Assembly: GCA_944325255.1 (NCBI GenBank)
Contig: CALUZH010000009.1
Coordinates: 62,001-126,000 of the forward strand
Reading direction: 5' to 3'
DNA: 64,000 nt
Source: an uncultured Erysipelotrichaceae bacterium
GTDB lineage: Bacteria > Bacillota_I > Bacilli_A > Erysipelotrichales > Erysipelotrichaceae
Positions 57,091 through 64,000 of this stretch are shown here, in pieces. The notes under the pieces were generated by a model that was not told the origin of the DNA, searched no databases, and saw nothing but the letters and a program-made list of their open reading frames with translations. Within the stretch, counting starts at the first letter, position 1; every line of letters starts with the position of its first letter. The translations under genes and the position numbers were made by a program.

Positions 57091-60000
57091 TTATTCCTTA
57101 GAAATGAAAAGCGGATTAATTTTTTGGTCCAGCATATCAATTTCGGCCAATTGTCTTTGTTGGGAAACAAGCTTTTCTTCAAGCTGGTTTTTGGCATCCT
57201 CGAAAAAGACTTCAAAAGTATTCTTAAAGGCCGATAAGGCATCATCAAATTCATTATGGGCCTTGGTAAGCTCCTCCCGTCTTTTGGAAAGCTCGTCAAG
57301 CTTATGCTTATTTTCTTCTTTAAGAGCTTCAATATCACTTGTCAAAAGATTGGTCTTTTCTTGCATTTTCTCCTGCCATTCAAGCTTAGCCTTGGTGAAT
57401 TCAGTATTTAAATCTTCTAAGATATTTGCATATGCTGCTTCACCGTCGGAAGAAGCCTTTTCAAGCTCTTGCAAGGCGCTATTAAAGTTGGTATTTTCTG
57501 CCTCAATATCCTTTTTAAGCAGTTCTTGTCTTTGACTCTCTTCGCTCTTTTTTTGCATATAGTCATCACTTATCTGCAAAATTCGTGTCTCTTCTTCGGT
57601 CATTTCCGCTTCCCGCAATTTAAAGAGCTCTTCCATCTTATTCTTTAAAGCGCCGGTAAAGTTTTCTTCAATGCGGCTCATCGCCGTCAAAACATCGGCA
57701 TTGACATCACGATATGTCTTTTGGGAAAGTAAATAGTCATTTTTGATTTCCCCAAGTTTCAAAACGTAATCATCATAATATTTCTTGTAAGCCAACGGCT
57801 TATCGGCAAAAAGCTGTTTCAGCTCCAGATCGCAATCCTTAAAAAGCTCCTGGCGCTTAGTTATTTGTCCCCGATAAGCTTCAATAATTTCGGCTTTTTG
57901 TTTCTCAATAGCGGCCAGAGCGTCTTTTTTGGCGCTAAATAAAGAATTAAATTCTTCATTGAAAGTTTCTTTGACCATTTCTTGTTTATTAAGATAGGCA
58001 TCAATAACACCCTTTTCCAAAACAATGGCCTTTTGAACTTCATCATTTTTAGCTTCCCAAGTCTCTCTTTCTTCTTTTAAAAGATCGGCCTGTTTAAGAC
58101 AATCATTTTTATAAGCTGCCAGACTTTCATCATAACCTTGACGAATTTTCGCTAATTCCTCATCCTGTAGAGCTTTGGCTTGCGCCAATTCCATCCGTCG
58201 GGCATCAAGTTTAAGGGCGTTAGCCTTTTTAAGTTCTGCCAATTCATCCTTCAAATTTTGAGTGACCATTGCCACTTTGGCATATTCTTCTTTGCCCTTG
58301 GCAATAATGGCTTCTTCATTTTTAAGCAATTCATTTTGCCGCTCATCCAAGGTTTTTAATTGGGCTTCATAGTCAGATTTTACTTTAAGACTTTCGGCAT
58401 TTAAATTTTCTTGATGATTTTTTTGTTCAAAGGCATAGGAAGATCGCAAGGCTGCTAAGGCTGCCTGTAATGATAGGGCATATTGTTCAATCTCAGCTTC
58501 ATGTTGCGCAAGATAAGCCGAAAGATCTGAAGATTGTTTTTGCTTAGCCTTTTCGAGTTCTTGTTTTTTGGCATTAATTGCTTTTTCAAAAGCGCTTAAA
58601 AGCTGATCTTGTTTAGCGAGCTCAAGTTCATATTCTTCATTAGCTTTTTGAAGATTTTTATCCAAATCATCTATTTCGGCCTGCTTGGCATTTTTATAAA
58701 GCTTAAATTGTTCATCCATGGCCTTGATCTTTTTCTCGTTGGCCAGACGGATAGTACTTAGTTCACCCTGGGTTTGCTTATAGGTCGTCATGGCATCGGC
58801 ATAAAGATCTTCTTCATTTTTAAGATCGGCTTTAAGTTTGGCTAAAGTTGCCTCATGTTCTGCCTTTAATAGGGATTTTTCTTCATTTTTAGCCATTTCG
58901 GCATCGATCTTTTCCTGCTCCAAACGGTTTTTAGCGGCCTCATAATCTTTTTTAGCCTGGGCAATGGCGTTTAAGATATCACTGCGCAATACCTGTTCAC
59001 GCGATATCTTAACGGCATTTTCTTCCTTGACATCTTCAATCAAGACCTTAAGCTTGGAATTTTGCTTATTAAGTTCAGCGAAAACCCTTTGAAGATTTTC
59101 TTCATAGGCCGTTTTTTGACTGCTGAACTTGTCATCCATTTCCTTGATTTTGGCCGCATGTTCACTTTTTAAAGTCGCCAAAGCAGCTTGATGACTATCG
59201 GCAAGCTCAGCCATTTTAATATTGTGACTTTGCGTCATTTCTTCTAAAGCAGTTTTATGGACATTTTGGGCCTCAGTTTCTTCCTTTTGAAGCTTGTCCA
59301 TGGCGTCGTCATAATCAAGTTTGGCCTTTTTGGCATCTTCTTTTAGCCGGTCGCTTCTTAAGGCTGTATCTTCAATTTCGCTATTAAGATTGGCAATCCT
59401 TGTCAATAAATCCGACTCATCATTTTTAAAAGCGAAATCCATTTGCATCACTTTTTCCTGATGGGCACTGTTTTCATCACTTAAAAGCTTTTTAAGCTCG
59501 GCAATAGCTTTATTGGCATCCTGAGTCATAGTGATGATGTTTTCTTTCCGTTTCAGCCAATCGCTATTGAGGATATTTAAATCATCGGCAATCTTTTGTT
59601 TAAAAGTACTGAGCTCATTTGTCAAGCGCTCTTTTAAGGATTTGACTTCTTCATTGCGCTTTTGTAATTGCTCATGATAATAATCTTGATCATGCTTATT
59701 TTGTTTACGGAGAGTCGCCTGTTGCAAACGCAAATCATTAATGGCTATTTCATTTTCTTCTTCAAGCTGTTTTTTCTTGGCGGCCAGACTTTGATTTAGA
59801 TTTTCCAAATCTTCTTTTTTTCGCTCTAATTCTTTTTGCAGGCGAGCCATATGGCTTTCATGTTCCGCCTTTTGCCGTTCTAACAATCTTTGATAATTTA
59901 AAGCTTCCGCATTATAGGCATCTTCATAATCTTTTTGGGTTTTAGAAAGCTCAAGATTATAATCCTTTTCCTTATTTGTCTTTGCTTCCTTTAAAGTCAA

Positions 60001-60993
60001 ATACAGGGCATTTAATTGCTTACGATAAGCTTCCGTTTCTTTTTCCCAAGCGGCTTTTTCCTCATCATACATCGAAACTTTATAAGCATAATCAGCCAAA
60101 GCCCGGTCTTTTTTAAGTTCAGCTTGTTTTTTATCTTTTTGGAAGTTTTCCAGACGTCTTGAATAATCATCCTGAAGCCGCTTTTCATGAAGTTCAAATT
60201 GCTTATTTTGTTCGCTCAATTGTCTTTTCAAGCTTTCTTTTTCTTGATTGAGAGCTAAAAGTTCTGAGCGCATTAAAGCCAAGCTGTCTTCATTTTCTTG
60301 TTTAGTCTTGGCAAGATCTTCTTCACTTTGCAGTTTTAAAGTTTCTTTTTCTTGTTCAAAAGTTTCTTCAATCTCTTTCGCATCAAGATCCAAGCTTGAC
60401 ATTTGCTCCATATATTCTTTTTGCAAGCGATTATTTTCATCCCGCAATGAGGCTAATGCGGCATCTTGCTCATTTTGCAATTTACCATAGGCTTCTTCCA
60501 TATCGGCTATAGCTGTTTGATAATCATTTTCCAAAGAATCAAGAGCTTCTTCCTTTTCCTTTATGGCATCTTCCAAAGTCTTTTGCTGCTTATTAAAATC
60601 AGCCTCTAAAATAGATGAGTGCTTTTCAAAAAGTTCTTGCTGTTCATGATTTAAAGAAACAATGTCACTTTTTAGTTTTTCAACATCATTCTTATATTTA
60701 TTTTTGAGTAGAGCCTGTTTATTATCTAATTCAATGCCCTGTTTATAAATAAGCTTGAGATCTTCATCAAGCCTGGCAAAAAAGGCTTCTTCCCTGGCTT
60801 GGCTGTCAGCCGCTTTTTGGGCATAATCTTTCTCAAGCTCAGAATTACGGGCATTAATTTCCTTGATTTTGGTTTTTAATTCGGCATTTTGTTTCTTTAA
60901 ATCATCGAGTTCATTCTTTAATTGACCGGCATCAAATTTATTAATTGTTTTTTTATACCGGTAATTATTAATTTGATCGCTTAATTTGTTCAT
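57091..60993 (-). CDS. Giant coiled-coil protein of unknown function (1,300 residues)
   Basis: Nearly the whole protein is predicted by eye to be long alpha-helical coiled coil: heptad-like runs rich in Glu, Lys, Ala, Leu and Gln with very few Gly or Pro (for example QLKNELDDLKKQNAELKTKI near the start and KNQLEEKLVSQQRQLAEIDM near the end). No signal peptide, membrane helix, ATPase motif or known domain is visible. It is not SMC or MukB (no Walker motifs). The start has GGGGGTATTT and comes 9 bases after the gdhA stop, so it is co-transcribed with gdhA. A scaffold, filament-forming or polar-structure role is a guess. No clear terminator follows. Confidence 0.85.
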   Translation of the reverse strand: MNKLSDQINNYRYKKTINKFDAGQLKNELDDLKKQNAELKTKIKEINARNSELEKDYAQKAADSQAREEAFFARLDEDLKLIYKQGIELDNKQALLKNKYKNDVEKLKSDIVSLNHEQQELFEKHSSILEADFNKQQKTLEDAIKEKEEALDSLENDYQTAIADMEEAYGKLQNEQDAALASLRDENNRLQKEYMEQMSSLDLDAKEIEETFEQEKETLKLQSEEDLAKTKQENEDSLALMRSELLALNQEKESLKRQLSEQNKQFELHEKRLQDDYSRRLENFQKDKKQAELKKDRALADYAYKVSMYDEEKAAWEKETEAYRKQLNALYLTLKEAKTNKEKDYNLELSKTQKDYEDAYNAEALNYQRLLERQKAEHESHMARLQKELERKKEDLENLNQSLAAKKKQLEEENEIAINDLRLQQATLRKQNKHDQDYYHEQLQKRNEEVKSLKERLTNELSTFKQKIADDLNILNSDWLKRKENIITMTQDANKAIAELKKLLSDENSAHQEKVMQMDFAFKNDESDLLTRIANLNSEIEDTALRSDRLKEDAKKAKLDYDDAMDKLQKEETEAQNVHKTALEEMTQSHNIKMAELADSHQAALATLKSEHAAKIKEMDDKFSSQKTAYEENLQRVFAELNKQNSKLKVLIEDVKEENAVKISREQVLRSDILNAIAQAKKDYEAAKNRLEQEKIDAEMAKNEEKSLLKAEHEATLAKLKADLKNEEDLYADAMTTYKQTQGELSTIRLANEKKIKAMDEQFKLYKNAKQAEIDDLDKNLQKANEEYELELAKQDQLLSAFEKAINAKKQELEKAKQKQSSDLSAYLAQHEAEIEQYALSLQAALAALRSSYAFEQKNHQENLNAESLKVKSDYEAQLKTLDERQNELLKNEEAIIAKGKEEYAKVAMVTQNLKDELAELKKANALKLDARRMELAQAKALQDEELAKIRQGYDESLAAYKNDCLKQADLLKEERETWEAKNDEVQKAIVLEKGVIDAYLNKQEMVKETFNEEFNSLFSAKKDALAAIEKQKAEIIEAYRGQITKRQELFKDCDLELKQLFADKPLAYKKYYDDYVLKLGEIKNDYLLSQKTYRDVNADVLTAMSRIEENFTGALKNKMEELFKLREAEMTEEETRILQISDDYMQKKSEESQRQELLKKDIEAENTNFNSALQELEKASSDGEAAYANILEDLNTEFTKAKLEWQEKMQEKTNLLTSDIEALKEENKHKLDELSKRREELTKAHNEFDDALSAFKNTFEVFFEDAKNQLEEKLVSQQRQLAEIDMLDQKINPLFISKE

Positions 60994-61002
60994 AAATACC
61001 CC

Positions 61003-62334
61003 CTACACAATGCCTTGAGCCAACATCGCATCGGCGACTCGCCGGAAAGCATAAATATTAGCACCAGCCAAAAGATTGCCACCTAAGTTATAATATGCAG
61101 CACAATCCTTGGCTTTTTGATAGATATCAACCATTATTTGTTGCAGCTTAGCATCGACGGTTTCCGCACTCCATGGCACAAAAGTGGCATTTTGGCTCAT
61201 TTCCAAACCGGAAACCGCCACCCCGCCGGCATTGGCGGCCTTGGCCGGAGCAAAGAGAACGCCATGTTCACGAAGCAGTTTGACCGCTTCTAAACGGCAT
61301 GGCATATTTGCTCCCTCGCCGACGGCGAGCGTACCATTGGCAATTATTTTCCGGGCGATATTTTCATCAACTTCATTTTGCGTAGCGCATAAAAGAATAA
61401 TATCGGCCTTAATATCAAAGATATTTTCAAAGCCTGCAACGTACGCACATCCCGGATGTTCAAGGGCATAAGTTTTAATACGGCCTTTTAAGTCTTCCTT
61501 TAAATGGCGCATATCTTCAAAATTCAGGCCCTCTTTGGCATAAACATAACCGTCGGAATCAGACATCGCCACCACCTTAGCACCAAAGCTCAAGGCCTTG
61601 GCCATGGCATATAAGGCGACATTGCCCGAACCGGTAATAATGACCTTTTTATCTTTAAAACCTTCATTATGGTCAGCCAAATAGGCCTTCATGAAGTAAC
61701 ATAGTCCATAACCGGTAGCTTCCTTACGAATTAAGGAACCGCCAAAGTCAACGCCCTTACCGGTAATGGCCCCCGAATAGCTGGCGCTAAGCTTTTTATA
61801 TTGACCAAAAAGATAGGCGATTGCCCGGGCATCAACACCGATATCACCGGCCGGAATATCTGTATGCGGACCGATATGGCGATAAAGTTCATTCATGAAG
61901 CTTTGGCAAAAACGCATAATCTCATCAGCACTCTTATTTTTGGGATCAAAGTCACTTCCACCCTTAGCTCCGCCCATAAGCAAGCCGGTCAGGGCATTTT
62001 TAAATATTTGCTCAAAACCCAAAAATTTAATAATGCTCAAATTGACATTGGGATGGAAGCGCAAACCACCCTTATAAGGACCAAGAGCAGAATTAAATTG
62101 AACCCGATATCCCCGATTGACATGAACTTCACCTTGATCATCAACCCAAGGGACACGAAAAATAATCATTCTTTCCGGTTCGACAATCCTTTCATAGATA
62201 CCCTTTTTGGCATATTCGGGATGATGGTCGGCAAGAATCTTAATACTGTCAAAAACCTCTTCGACAGCCTGAAGAAATTCCTTTTCCTGATAGTCTTGTT
62301 TATGCACCTTATTTAATACTTGATCGATTTCCAT
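61003..62334 (-). CDS. gdhA: Glutamate dehydrogenase, hexameric bacterial type
   Basis: Interconverts glutamate and 2-oxoglutarate plus ammonia. The 443 residues match the family length. Substrate residues lie in NRGYRVQFNSALGPYKGGLR (catalytic region), LTGLLMGGAKGGSDFDPKNK (catalytic Lys in GGAKGG) and RHIGPHTDIPAGDIGVDARA; NAD(P)-binding follows in KKVIITGSGNVALYAMAKA. By the family, the MGGAKGGSDFDPK form is usually NADP-dependent. I chose ATG 62334. It is followed 9 bases on by the coiled-coil gene. Confidence 0.95.
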   Translation of the reverse strand: MEIDQVLNKVHKQDYQEKEFLQAVEEVFDSIKILADHHPEYAKKGIYERIVEPERMIIFRVPWVDDQGEVHVNRGYRVQFNSALGPYKGGLRFHPNVNLSIIKFLGFEQIFKNALTGLLMGGAKGGSDFDPKNKSADEIMRFCQSFMNELYRHIGPHTDIPAGDIGVDARAIAYLFGQYKKLSASYSGAITGKGVDFGGSLIRKEATGYGLCYFMKAYLADHNEGFKDKKVIITGSGNVALYAMAKALSFGAKVVAMSDSDGYVYAKEGLNFEDMRHLKEDLKGRIKTYALEHPGCAYVAGFENIFDIKADIILLCATQNEVDENIARKIIANGTLAVGEGANMPCRLEAVKLLREHGVLFAPAKAANAGGVAVSGLEMSQNATFVPWSAETVDAKLQQIMVDIYQKAKDCAAYYNLGGNLLAGANIYAFRRVADAMLAQGIV

Positions 62335-62357
62335 ATTATTAACCACTGCTAACTGTA

Positions 62358-62366
62358 ATTTTACCA
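62358..62366 (-). promoter_or_regulatory. Extended -10 promoter of gdhA
   Basis: Minus strand TGG TAAAAT, giving a leader of about 17 nt with GTGG 8 bases from the ATG. The -35 region is weak. Confidence 0.45.
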
Positions 62367-62374
62367 TTTTTTCA

Positions 62375-62406
62375 CAAAAAAAATTCTATAGAAAAACTAT
62401 AGAATT
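62375..62406 (-). terminator. Terminator of argS
   Basis: AATTCTATAG/CTATAGAATT 10-bp stem (62382-62391, 62397-62406), 5-nt loop, run of T on the minus strand. Confidence 0.85.
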
Positions 62407-62410
62407 AAAT

Positions 62411-64000
62411 CTACATCTTTTCCGGAGCACTGACTCCCAAAAAAGCCAAGGCATTTTTAAGGGTAATCTTGCTCGCAGTCAAAAGAGCCAAACGTTCATT
62501 ACTGAGCTCAGGATTATCAGGATCATTGACCCGACAACTGCTGTAGAATGAATGAAAGTATTGCGCTAGTTTTTGAATGTAGTTGCATATTTTATTCGGA
62601 CTGCGATTTATAGCGCTATCGGCAACCAAAGAAGGAAATTCGCCCAAATGTTTTAAAAGAGCTGTCTCTTTTTCATCAATTAAAAGATAATAATGTTCCT
62701 GTTTTTGTACCGCTTTTGCCTGACGCAAGATTGAACACATCCGGGCATGGGCATATTGGGCATAATATACCGGATTTTCATTGGTTTTTTGCCGAGCCAA
62801 AGACAAGTCAAAATCCATATGGGTATCCAAAGCCTTAGAAAGGAAAAAATAACGGGTAGCATCAACACCGATATCATCGCACAATTCGCGAATGGTAACG
62901 GCATTGCCGGTCCGCTTGGACATCTTAACTTCCTCACCGTTTTCCACCAAACGTACCATTTGAATAATATCGACTTCCAAGGTATCGCGATTATAACCCA
63001 AAGCCTCAATAGCTGCTTTCATACGGGCAATGTAGCCATGATGATCGGCACCCAAAAAATCTACCAATAAATCATAGCCTCTTTCGAGCTTATAAAGATG
63101 GTAGGCAATATCCGGAGTCAAATAAGTATAATTGCCGTCACTTTTTAAAAGTACCCGATCTTTATCATCGCCATATTCAGAAGAAGCAAACCAAATAGCT
63201 CCATCCTTTTCATAAGTCAGGCCCTTGGCCTTCATTAATTCCATGACTTTCTCGACCCGCTTTTCATCAACGATTTTTTGTTCACTTACCCAGGAATCGA
63301 AATGACAGCGATAATAATCCAAATCGTTTTTGATTCTGGCAATTTCGAGTTCTCTTCCGGCCTGGCGCATAAAATCAAGAGTTTCTTTTTCATCTTTATG
63401 AAGCCACTTATCTTGGTCACGCTCTTTAATTTTTAAAGCGATATCTATGACATCCTGGCCATGATAACCATCTTCCGGCAAAGCAAAGTCCAGACCGAAA
63501 GCTTCCCGATAGCGGGCATAAAGGGAAAGGGCCAGCATTTGCATTTGATTGCCGGCATCATTGACATAATATTCTCGGGTCACATCAAAACCGGAAGCCT
63601 GCATAAGTTTGGCAACACTGTCGCCCCAGGCTGCACCCCGGGCATGGCCCAAATGCAAAATACCGGTCGGATTGGCCGAAACATATTCCAATAAAACTTT
63701 TTTATGCTGGCCACTTGTATTTTCACCATAACAGTCGCCACTTTCAATGATGGTATTAATTACATCAGCCAAGGCATCTTTACGCATCCAAAAATTGATA
63801 AAGCCCGGGCCGGCAACTTCGATGCGGTCAATCTTGGTATCTTTGGCAAGCAGTTTCTCCTTGATGATTGAAGCGATATCTTGAGGTTTTCTTTTCAAGG
63901 TTTTGGCAAGACGCATCGCAATATTGGTGGCATAATCACCGTTTTCGGGATCTTTGGGAATCTCGACCATAACCAAATCATCGGCATCAACAGCGAATGC
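62411..64000 (-). CDS. argS: Arginyl-tRNA synthetase (5' end off the window)
   Basis: Charges tRNA(Arg). 529 residues are present; the start lies beyond base 64000. The visible N-terminal part has EIPKDPENGDYATNIAMRLAK of the Add-1 domain, then the HIGH-equivalent ANPTGILHLGHARGAAWGDS, KSDGNYTYLTPDIAYHLYKL, HHGYIARMKAAIEALGY and the KMSKS-equivalent KMSKRTGNAVTIREL, and the anticodon-binding DALR domain at the C-terminus, ending AFLGVSAPEKM. It is followed by a terminator. The proximity to an amino-acid importer with an ambiguous Arg/Thr T-box is of interest. Confidence 0.96.
   Translation of the reverse strand, partial: AFAVDADDLVMVEIPKDPENGDYATNIAMRLAKTLKRKPQDIASIIKEKLLAKDTKIDRIEVAGPGFINFWMRKDALADVINTIIESGDCYGENTSGQHKKVLLEYVSANPTGILHLGHARGAAWGDSVAKLMQASGFDVTREYYVNDAGNQMQMLALSLYARYREAFGLDFALPEDGYHGQDVIDIALKIKERDQDKWLHKDEKETLDFMRQAGRELEIARIKNDLDYYRCHFDSWVSEQKIVDEKRVEKVMELMKAKGLTYEKDGAIWFASSEYGDDKDRVLLKSDGNYTYLTPDIAYHLYKLERGYDLLVDFLGADHHGYIARMKAAIEALGYNRDTLEVDIIQMVRLVENGEEVKMSKRTGNAVTIRELCDDIGVDATRYFFLSKALDTHMDFDLSLARQKTNENPVYYAQYAHARMCSILRQAKAVQKQEHYYLLIDEKETALLKHLGEFPSLVADSAINRSPNKICNYIQKLAQYFHSFYSSCRVNDPDNPELSNERLALLTASKITLKNALAFLGVSAPEKM

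Noticed and set aside
57091-60993. Coiled-coil protein as an SMC/MukB/RecN ATPase
   Set aside because: No Walker A or signature motif is visible at either end, and the hinge domain is absent.
1-64000. tRNA, rRNA, tmRNA, SRP RNA or CRISPR arrays
   Set aside because: No cloverleaf, conserved rRNA segment or regularly spaced repeat was seen while reading the gaps.

Overview
The window is a 64 kb, gene-dense, chromosomal core segment of a low-GC Gram-positive bacterium. It carries a single-chain glycyl-tRNA synthetase, RNase J, YtgP-type MurJ, TrmFO, TrmK, long-form HPF, T-boxes and the Firmicute orders glyQS-dnaG-rpoD-trmK and rpsP-khpA-rimM-trmD. A PTS enzyme I, a BMP/Nup nucleoside ABC system and the general style suggest a Bacillota lineage near Erysipelotrichia or the mollicute relatives. 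No 16S rRNA gene is present, so this is an inference. Almost all genes are on the minus strand; only rpsT and ispH are on the plus strand. No rRNA, tRNA, CRISPR array, insertion sequence or prophage was found.

Layout from left to right. 1-9.5 kb: fmt (partial) and rpsT diverge, then come the glyQS-dnaG-rpoD-trmK block, yebC, and ptsI followed by a two-part Alg14/Alg13-like glycosyltransferase. 9.5-18 kb: hpf, a DUF2779 nuclease-like protein, a FakA-fragment-like protein, a ROK kinase, rimO, a Gx-transporter/NusG-II pair, a MATE exporter, and the cshB helicase diverging from ispH. 18.8-24.5 kb: murJ, a lipoprotein, T-box-controlled tyrS, and a LacI regulator behind two envelope-stress-like helical proteins. 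24.5-28.4 kb: rpmG-secE-nusG-rplK-rplA and a CBS/DRTGG pyrophosphatase. 28.4-41.3 kb: the long topA-trmFO-xerC and rnhB-rbgA-lepB-rplS-trmD-rimM-khpA-rpsP-ffh region. 41.4-48.8 kb: an M16 peptidase pair and a nucleoside ABC importer. 48.9-54.5 kb: miaB, a catalytically degenerate RNase J, ftsK and a ferredoxin. 54.5-57 kb: a polar amino-acid ABC importer behind a T-box. 57-64 kb: a 1,300-residue coiled-coil protein of unknown function, gdhA and argS (partial).

The most striking sequence-level pattern is a class of leaderless promoters. At seven genes (fmt, NusG-II protein, cshB, ispH, a lipoprotein, rimM, an M16 peptidase) a TATAAT/TAAAAT box, usually with an extended TGn motif, ends 6-9 nt before the start codon. 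Predicted transcription therefore begins 0-3 nt before the AUG and no Shine-Dalgarno is present. Neighbouring genes use strong AGGAGG sites, so two initiation modes appear to coexist. Other points of interest are the giant coiled-coil protein, the second T-box with an ambiguous specifier followed by an Arg-Arg-containing 13-codon ORF, the RNase J lacking metal-ligand histidines, and several small proteins without clear function.
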